Assembly: GCF_016862635.1 (NCBI RefSeq)
Contig: NZ_BONI01000067.1
Span: 1-53,780, forward strand
Direction: 5' to 3'
Source of the DNA: Catellatospora coxensis
GTDB taxonomy: Bacteria > Actinomycetota > Actinomycetes > Mycobacteriales > Micromonosporaceae
Length of the DNA stretch: 53,780 nt
Below are positions 48,769-53,780 of this stretch, piece after piece. The stretch's first letter is position 1, and each line of letters begins with the position of its first letter. The notes beneath the pieces are model-generated. The model ran no database searches. It was not told the DNA's origin and saw only the letters and a program-made list of their open reading frames with translations. Made by a program: the position numbers and the translations under genes.

Positions 48769-50847
48769 TCACTCGCCTGCCTTGTTCAGGGAGCGGCGGG
48801 CCGCGGCCGCGACCGCCTCCGGGGTGAAACCGAACTTCTCGAACAGGGTGGCGGCCGGGGCCGACGCGCCGTAGTGCTCCAGGCTCACCGACTCGCCGGC
48901 GTCGCCGACCAGGTCACGCCACGACATGGCGATACCGGCCTCGACGCTCACCCGGGCCTTGACGTTCGCGGGGAGCACGGACTCCCGGTACCCCGCGTCC
49001 TGGGCGCGGAACCATTCCTGGCACGGCATGGACACCACCCGGGTGGGCACGTCCTCGTCCTCCAGCAGCTCCTGTGCCTTGAGGCAGATCGAGACCTCGG
49101 AGCCGGTGCCGATGAGGATCACCTGCGGGGCGCCGGTGGAGGCCTCCTCCAGGATGTAGCCGCCGCGCTCGAAACCGGTGATCTTCGCCGGGTCGAGCGT
49201 GGGCACGTTCTGCCGGGTCAGCGCCAGCGCGGTGGGCCGGTCGCTGTGCTCCAGCGCCATGCGCCAGGCGTGCGCGGTCTCGTTGGCGTCGGCCGGGCGC
49301 ACCACGTCCAGGCCCGGGATGGCGCGCAGCGCGGTGAGCTGCTCCACCGGCTGGTGGGTCGGGCCGTCCTCGCCGAGGCCGATCGAGTCGTGCGTCCAGA
49401 CGTACGTCACCGGCAGCTTCATCAGCGCGGCCAGGCGCACCGGCGGGCGCATGTAGTCGGAGAAGACCAGGAACGTGCCGCCGTACACGCGGGTGCCGCC
49501 GTGCAGGGCGATGCCGTTCATGATCGAGCCCATGCCGTGCTCGCGGATGCCGAAGTGCAGCGTGCGGCCGTACTCGTCGCCGGGGAACTCCTTGGTGGCG
49601 AACTCGGCCGGGACGAACGACGGCTCGCCCTTCATGGTGGTGTTGTTGCTCTCGGCCAGGTCGGCCGAGCCGCCCCACAGCTCCGGCAGCACCGGCGCCA
49701 GCGCGTTCAGCACCTGGCCGGACGCGGCGCGGGTGGCCAGGCCCTTCGGGTCGTGCGGGAAGGACGGCAGCGCCTTCTCCCAGCCCGCCGGCAGGGTGCG
49801 GGTGCTCATCCGGTCGAACAGCGCCAGCCGCTCCGGGTTGGCCTTCGCCCAGTCGTGGAAGGCCTCCTCCCACTGCTCGTGCAGCAGGCGGCCGCGCTCG
49901 GTCACGGCGCGGGTGTGCGCGATGACCTCGTCCTCGACCGGGAACGCGACGGCCGGGTCGAAGCCGAGCAGCTCCTTGACCGCGGCGGCCTCGTTCGGGC
50001 CGACCGCCGAGCCGTGGATCTTGCCGGTGTTCTGCTTGGTCGGCGCGGGCCAGCCGATGATGGTGCGCAGCGCGATGAAGCTGGGCCGGTCGGTGACCGC
50101 CTTGGCACGCTGGATCGCCGCCCACAGCGCCGGGATGTCCTCGTGGTAACCGGTGTTGCCACCGGTCCAGTCCACCTTCTCGACGTGCCAGCCGTACGCC
50201 TCGTAGCGCTTGCAGACGTCCTCGGACTTCGCGATCAGGGTGTTGTCCTCGATCGAGATCTCGTTGTCGTCGTAGAAGACGATGAGGTTGTCCAGCTTCT
50301 GGTGGCCCGCGATCGAGGAGACCTCGTGGGTCACGCCCTCCTCGATGTCGCCGTCCGAGCAGATCACGTAGATGTGGTGGTCGAACGGGCTGGTGCCGGG
50401 GGCGGCGTCCGGGTCGAACAGGCCGCGCTCGCGGCGCGCCGCCATCGCCATGCCGACCGCGTTGCCCAGGCCCTGGCCCAGCGGGCCGGTGGTGGTCTCG
50501 ACGCCGCGGGTGTGGCCGTGCTCCGGGTGGCCCGGGGTCAGCGAGCCCCACTGGCGCAGCGCCTGCAGGTCCGACAGCTCCAGGCCGTAGCCGGCCAGGA
50601 AGAGCTGGACGTACTGGGTGAGGGAGGAGTGGCCGGCGGAGAGCACGAAGCGGTCGCGGCCGGTCCAGTCGGGGTCGTTGGGGTCGAGCCGCATGGCCCG
50701 CTGGAACAACAGATAAGCCAGGGGGGCGAGGCTCATCGCGGTGCCCGGGTGGCCGTTGCCGGCCTTCTCGACGGCGTCCATGGCCAGGACGCGGGCGGTG
50801 TCCACCGCGCGGCGGTCGATGTCAGACCAGATCAACTGCTCGGTCAC
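48769..50847 (-). CDS. tkt: Transketolase
   Basis: This 692-aa thiamine-diphosphate enzyme has the conserved [18 protein letters not shown], the cofactor motif GDGDIEEG region ([12 protein letters not shown]), [15 protein letters not shown], and the pyrimidine-domain [29 protein letters not shown]. It joins the pentose-phosphate and glycolytic pools. The GTG at 50847 is near AGGAG. It is the first gene of the six-gene minus-strand operon and is divergent from ctaB. Confidence 0.97.
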   Translation of the reverse strand: MTEQLIWSDIDRRAVDTARVLAMDAVEKAGNGHPGTAMSLAPLAYLLFQRAMRLDPNDPDWTGRDRFVLSAGHSSLTQYVQLFLAGYGLELSDLQALRQWGSLTPGHPEHGHTRGVETTTGPLGQGLGNAVGMAMAARRERGLFDPDAAPGTSPFDHHIYVICSDGDIEEGVTHEVSSIAGHQKLDNLIVFYDDNEISIEDNTLIAKSEDVCKRYEAYGWHVEKVDWTGGNTGYHEDIPALWAAIQRAKAVTDRPSFIALRTIIGWPAPTKQNTGKIHGSAVGPNEAAAVKELLGFDPAVAFPVEDEVIAHTRAVTERGRLLHEQWEEAFHDWAKANPERLALFDRMSTRTLPAGWEKALPSFPHDPKGLATRAASGQVLNALAPVLPELWGGSADLAESNNTTMKGEPSFVPAEFATKEFPGDEYGRTLHFGIREHGMGSIMNGIALHGGTRVYGGTFLVFSDYMRPPVRLAALMKLPVTYVWTHDSIGLGEDGPTHQPVEQLTALRAIPGLDVVRPADANETAHAWRMALEHSDRPTALALTRQNVPTLDPAKITGFERGGYILEEASTGAPQVILIGTGSEVSICLKAQELLEDEDVPTRVVSMPCQEWFRAQDAGYRESVLPANVKARVSVEAGIAMSWRDLVGDAGESVSLEHYGASAPAATLFEKFGFTPEAVAAAARRSLNKAGE

Positions 50848-50974
50848 AGCTGTGCTACTCCTAGCGGCTCGTTTCCGTCACGCCAGGCCGTGGAAGGTTC
50901 GCCACGCCCAGGGGCTCCGGCAGGTACAAAGCATCGTCGTCCGGGCGGCCACGGTGTCGCCGGCGTCGGTGTTG

Positions 50975-50980
50975 ACCCTA
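50975..50980 (-). promoter_or_regulatory. Possible -10 of the tkt operon
   Basis: TAGGGT on the minus strand, about 130 nt upstream of the tkt GTG. No clear -35. Confidence 0.4.
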
Positions 50981-51061
50981 CTCATACCGCGCACGACGCA
51001 TGTGCGAACCCGTCCATTCCGCGCGTGGTGGCGCGCCCGCAGGGGTTGACCAGCGTTGCCG

Positions 51062-51067
51062 TACCCT
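51062..51067 (+). promoter_or_regulatory. -10 element of a predicted leaderless promoter (ctaB)
   Basis: TACCCT lies 7 nt before the GTG at 51075. A TTGACC at 51046 is too close (10 nt) to be its -35. Confidence 0.5.
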
Positions 51068-51074
51068 GTTGCGG

Positions 51075-52067
51075 GTGAGCACGCTCGCCGCAGAGTCGCC
51101 TGAGGCGGCCACCGTAGATCTCCCGTCCCCCCGCACCGCCACGATCCCGGTCCAGCCGGGCGCGGTGGCCCGTGCCGCCCAGCTGCAGCGGCGCAAGGCC
51201 CGATGGGCGGTGGTGGGGGCATACGTGTCGCTCACCAAGCCACGGATCGTCGAGCTGCTGCTCATCACGACGATCCCGGCGATGATGCTGGCCGCCGAGG
51301 GGCTGCCGTCGCTCTGGCTGATGCTGGTCGTGCTGGTCGGCGGCTCGTTCGCGGCCGGCGCGGCCAACGCGATCAACTGCTACATCGACCGCGACATCGA
51401 CCCGCTGATGGGCCGCACCTCGCGCCGCCCGCTGGTCACGCACAAGATCTCGCCCAAGAACGCGCTCGTGTTCGGGCTCACCCTCGCGGTCGCCTCGACG
51501 CTGCTGATGGCCGCGTTCACCAACTGGCTGGCCACCGCGCTGACCGTGGCCGCGATCGTCTACTACGACGTGATCTACACCGCGTGGCTCAAGCGGACCA
51601 CGCCGCACAACACCTTCTGGGGCGGCGTGTGCGGGGCGATGCCGGTGCTCATCGGCTGGGCCGCGGTCACGAACTCGCTGGCCCCGGCGGCCTGGCTGCT
51701 GTTCGGCGTCGTCTTCTTCTGGCAGATGCCGCACTTCTACGCGCTGGCGATCCGGTTCAAGGACGACTACGCCAAGGCCGGCATCCCCATGCTGACCGTG
51801 GTGGCGACCCCGCGTCGCGTCGCGATCGAGTCCGTGGTCTACTCCTGGCTCACGGTGGCCACCTCGCTGGCGGTGTGGCCGCTGGGCATGTCGTCGGTGT
51901 ACGGCGTACCCGCGCTGATCTGCGGCGGCTTCTTCATCCTGGAGGCCCACGGCCTGTACAGCCGCACGATGAAGGGCGAGGACGTCAAGCCCATGCGGCT
52001 GTTCCACTGGTCCACGGCCTACCTCACGATCGTGTTCGTGGCCACCGCGGTCGACGTGTTCATCTGA
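51075..52067 (+). CDS. ctaB: Protoheme IX farnesyltransferase (heme O synthase)
   Basis: This 330-aa UbiA-superfamily enzyme has about nine helices and the prenyl-diphosphate/Mg motif [19 protein letters not shown] (NxxxDxxxD), plus [17 protein letters not shown]. It attaches farnesyl to protoheme to make heme O for heme-copper oxidases. A nonconserved N-terminal 45 residues precede the first helix region. Start GTG at 51075, with a -10 element 7 nt upstream. It is divergent from tkt, as usual in actinobacteria. Confidence 0.96.
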   Translation: MSTLAAESPEAATVDLPSPRTATIPVQPGAVARAAQLQRRKARWAVVGAYVSLTKPRIVELLLITTIPAMMLAAEGLPSLWLMLVVLVGGSFAAGAANAINCYIDRDIDPLMGRTSRRPLVTHKISPKNALVFGLTLAVASTLLMAAFTNWLATALTVAAIVYYDVIYTAWLKRTTPHNTFWGGVCGAMPVLIGWAAVTNSLAPAAWLLFGVVFFWQMPHFYALAIRFKDDYAKAGIPMLTVVATPRRVAIESVVYSWLTVATSLAVWPLGMSSVYGVPALICGGFFILEAHGLYSRTMKGEDVKPMRLFHWSTAYLTIVFVATAVDVFI

Positions 52068-52095
52068 GCGGTTCTTACCTGTTTCGGCCGGACAC

Positions 52096-52114
52096 GCCCT
52101 TTTTCGGTAAGGGC
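52096..52114 (+). terminator. ctaB terminator-like hairpin
   Basis: GCCCTT - 7 nt - AAGGGC, 28 nt after the ctaB stop. A second, short hairpin (TCCGGG-cgaa-CCCGGA) is at 52169-52184. Weak but plausible. Confidence 0.45.
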
Positions 52115-52271
52115 TGTCGGCCAGCTGACTGATTTCTGTCCGTTCTGTGACGCATTGACGATGCTATTTCCGGGCGAACCCGGACAGTCGATCTCTGTAC
52201 ATCGGGTTGCGATCACGTAACAGGAATCACAAAAGCTCCTCACCATCCCTCCACAAGACACCCGTTCTGCT

Positions 52272-52277
52272 TATCGT
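52272..52277 (+). promoter_or_regulatory. -10 element of a predicted leaderless promoter (106-aa gene)
   Basis: TATCGT lies 7 nt before the ATG at 52285; no Shine-Dalgarno sequence. Confidence 0.5.
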
Positions 52278-52284
52278 GCTTGGC

Positions 52285-52605
52285 ATGGCAGAAGGTTCAG
52301 ATACGACGACGACCATCGAGCACCCCACCGCCACCCTCGTGGCGGGCCTGCGCGCTTTCGCGAGCGAGCACGGGGGAGCGAAGGGAGTCGTCGAGTACGT
52401 CGGACGGCGCGGTGCGCGCATCGTGCTGGTGGGCAATGACGGGGCATGGGGCGACCGGATGGCCGCCAGCACCGACATCGCCCGGGCCGCCTGCGAGAAG
52501 GCCGGCATCACCGTGGAGAACGAGTGGGAGCGCGAGCTGATCGAGCTCATGCGCCCCACGAACGACCTCTGGCGTTCCATGTCCAAGCGAGTCCTGGCGC
52601 GCTGA
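52285..52605 (+). CDS. Conserved small actinobacterial protein (106 aa)
   Basis: This 106-aa soluble protein begins MAEGSDTTTTIEHPTATLVA, then has FASEHGGAKGVVEYVGRRGA, IVLVGNDGAWGDRMAAS and ends ELMRPTNDLWRSMSKRVLAR. No catalytic motif is obvious. I do not know its function. It sits between ctaB and an ATP-grasp gene with the next start 34 nt downstream, but each gene has its own leaderless -10 element, so they may be separate transcription units. The ATG at 52285 is fixed by the -10 at 52272-52277. Confidence 0.65.
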   Translation: MAEGSDTTTTIEHPTATLVAGLRAFASEHGGAKGVVEYVGRRGARIVLVGNDGAWGDRMAASTDIARAACEKAGITVENEWERELIELMRPTNDLWRSMSKRVLAR

Positions 52606-52625
52606 GGTTCTTTCAGATCCCGCGT

Positions 52626-52631
52626 TATATT
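52626..52631 (+). promoter_or_regulatory. -10 element of a predicted leaderless promoter (ATP-grasp gene)
   Basis: TATATT lies 8 nt before the GTG at 52640. Confidence 0.55.
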
Positions 52632-52639
52632 CGGATCTT

Positions 52640-53593
52640 GTGAGCACATCCCTTGACCACGCGACCCGGGCCCAGGCCCGGGTCGCCCTGGTTTCTGAAG
52701 CAGGTTCCGCCACCTCGCCCCGCCCCGGTGACCGCCCCCGGGTCGCGATCGTGACCTGCGCCGAGATCCCGCTGCTGGAGGCGGACGACCAGCTGGTGCT
52801 GCCCGCGCTGGCGGACCTGGGCGTCGACGCCGAGCCGGTGGTGTGGGACGACCCCGCGGCTGACTGGGCCGCGTACGACCTGGTGGTGCTGCGCTCCCCG
52901 TGGGACTACGCCCAGCGCCACGACGAGTTCCTGGCCTGGGCCTCGGGCGTGCCCAGCCTGGTGAACCCGGTCGAGACGGTGGCCTGGAACACCGACAAGC
53001 GCTACCTCGCCGAGCTGGCGGCCGCCGGCCTGCCGGTCACCCCGACCACCTTCCTGGCCCCCGGCGACTCCTGGACGCCCCCGGCCGGCGAGTACGTCAT
53101 CAAGCCCGCGGTCAGCGCGGGCAGCCGCGACACCGGCCGCTACGGCCCGTCCGACGCCGCGCAGGCCATCGCTCACGTCCAGCGCCTCCAAGCGGCCGGC
53201 CGGATCACCATGGTCCAGCCGTACCTGCCCGCCGTGGACTCGTACGGCGAGACCGCCCTGCTCTTCTTCGCCGACCCGGAGACGGGCCGGCTGGCGTACA
53301 GCCACGCCATCCGCAAGGGCCCCATGCTCACCGGCCCCGACGAGGGTCTGGAGACCCTGTACAAGCCCGAGGAGATCACGCCCCGGGTGCCCACCGCCGC
53401 CGAGCGCGCCGTCGGCGAGGCCGTCGTGGCCACCCTGCCCACCGGCCTGGTCTACGCCCGCGTCGACCTCATCCCCGACGAGCGCGGCAACCCGCTCCTC
53501 GTCGAACTCGAACTGACCGAGCCCTCGGTCTTCATGCTCCACGACGAGGGCGCGGCCGCCCGCCTGGCCGCCGCCATCACCTGGGCCATTTGA
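52640..53593 (+). CDS. ATP-grasp domain protein (RimK/glutathione-synthetase-like)
   Basis: This 317-aa soluble protein has an N-terminal preATP-grasp region (DLVVLRSPWDYAQR), then the ATP-grasp core with GEYVIKPAVSAGSRDT, IMVQPYLPAV-like ITMVQPYLPAVDSYGE and a C-terminal VYARVDLIPDERGNPLLVEL with ELELTEPS (metal ligands). It should ligate a carboxylate to an amine with ATP; the substrates are unknown. The first about 30 residues are a nonconserved extension. The GTG at 52640 has a TATATT -10 element 8 nt upstream. No partner gene is adjacent. Known ATP-grasp ligases of this kind make peptide-like products; that is family knowledge only. Confidence 0.8.
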   Translation: MSTSLDHATRAQARVALVSEAGSATSPRPGDRPRVAIVTCAEIPLLEADDQLVLPALADLGVDAEPVVWDDPAADWAAYDLVVLRSPWDYAQRHDEFLAWASGVPSLVNPVETVAWNTDKRYLAELAAAGLPVTPTTFLAPGDSWTPPAGEYVIKPAVSAGSRDTGRYGPSDAAQAIAHVQRLQAAGRITMVQPYLPAVDSYGETALLFFADPETGRLAYSHAIRKGPMLTGPDEGLETLYKPEEITPRVPTAAERAVGEAVVATLPTGLVYARVDLIPDERGNPLLVELELTEPSVFMLHDEGAAARLAAAITWAI

Positions 53594-53605
53594 CCTTGAC
53601 CCGCG

Positions 53606-53699
53606 GCCCTGGCGACGCCAGACCCGCCGCCCTGGCGACGCCCCGACCCGCCTCCGCGGTGACACCCGGCCCGCCGCCGTGGCGACCCCCGAACCGCTG
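53606..53699. repeat. Four imperfect 23-24 bp tandem repeats
   Basis: Units starting at 53606, 53629, 53653 and 53676 share the shape GCCCTGGCGACGCC-CGACCCGCC. They lie 12 nt after the ATP-grasp stop and before family A copy 3. The third unit is the most diverged. Confidence 0.55.
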
Positions 53700-53732
53700 C
53701 GCGGGCGCGCCGGCGCACCGCACTCCGCCCAA

Positions 53733-53780
53733 GATCGTTCGACTTGCCTGGCACCTGCGCATATCTTGACCCCGCATTCG
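53733..53780 (-). repeat. Intergenic palindromic element, family A, copy 3 (cut by the window end)
   Basis: The left arm GATCGTTCGACTTGCCTGGC is present, then CACCTGCGCATATCTTG..., which matches the reverse of the family A centre. So the copy is in opposite orientation to copies 1 and 2 and its right arm lies beyond the window. Confidence 0.7.

Noticed and set aside
51046-51067. TTGACC plus TACCCT as a classic sigma-70 promoter for ctaB
   Set aside because: Spacing is only 10 nt; the -10 is kept but the -35 is not.
44843-51078. Two plus-strand frames of 970 and 1079 codons across the pentose-phosphate operon
   Set aside because: Shadows of zwf, pgi, tal and tkt.

Overview
The window is a stretch of high-GC chromosome from an actinobacterium, most likely of the family Micromonosporaceae. 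The evidence is the strong G/C third-position bias, frequent GTG starts and 4-nt ATGA/GTGA gene overlaps, an OpcA-linked zwf, WhiA, an XRE/DUF397 pair, a mycothiol-synthase-like double GNAT protein, and the gene order uvrA...uvrC-rapZ-yvcK-whiA...gap-pgk-tpiA...secG / pgl-opcA-zwf-pgi-tal-tkt / ctaB. I see no prophage, insertion sequence, CRISPR array, tRNA or rRNA. The genus cannot be fixed by eye.

Layout. 1-4829: accessory housekeeping genes (double GNAT, a 56-aa protein, a TPR protein, an alpha/beta hydrolase coupled to an ABM monooxygenase), then a pnuC-nadR NAD salvage pair. 4830-6087: a manganese-riboswitch-like leader and a TerC-family membrane protein. 6242-9000 (minus strand): a probable muropeptide-salvage operon (serine beta-lactamase-like hydrolase, L-Ala-D/L-Glu epimerase, NlpC/P60 endopeptidase). 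9029-12593: a zinc-ribbon membrane protein, a YhhN protein and typA. 12705-20865: a secreted SH3/pseudo-glucosaminidase protein followed by an ABC system of two very large FtsX-like permeases and a degenerate ATPase. 21081-25704: a VOC protein, DUF6082, an XRE/DUF397 regulatory pair, rsgA and a paralogue of the zinc-ribbon protein. 25912-27358: a divergent SDR/TetR pair. 27721-36754: uvrA, a Rieske lipoprotein, and uvrC-rapZ-yvcK-whiA. 37145-42542: gap-pgk-tpiA, an orphan peptide-binding lipoprotein and secG. 42611-50847 (minus): the operon tkt-tal-pgi-zwf-opcA-pgl. 51075-53593: ctaB, a small conserved protein and an ATP-grasp protein.

How the genes work together. The core is lower glycolysis (gap, pgk, tpiA) facing a complete pentose-phosphate operon that makes NADPH and pentoses. 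Around it sit central-metabolism and development regulators (YvcK, RapZ, WhiA), excision repair (UvrA, UvrC), protein export (SecG) and heme O synthesis for the oxidase (CtaB). uvrA carries a promoter resembling the RecA-independent DNA-damage class.

The most unusual content is between the genes. Ten imperfect palindromes of 60-79 bp fall into at least six sequence families. Every one lies just downstream of a stop codon, three families recur within the window, and the two arms covary between copies. Other points worth attention: (i) the TerC leader, in which the aptamer closing helix and a Shine-Dalgarno-sequestering hairpin compete for the same bases; (ii) the FtsEX/MacB-like locus linked to a cell-wall hydrolase domain that has lost its catalytic glutamate; (iii) two paralogous cytoplasmic-zinc-ribbon/extracellular-cysteine proteins with the same leaderless start architecture; (iv) a run of genes with a TAnnnT -10 element 7-8 nt upstream of the start codon, predicted to be leaderless. 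All assignments are by eye; no database search was run.
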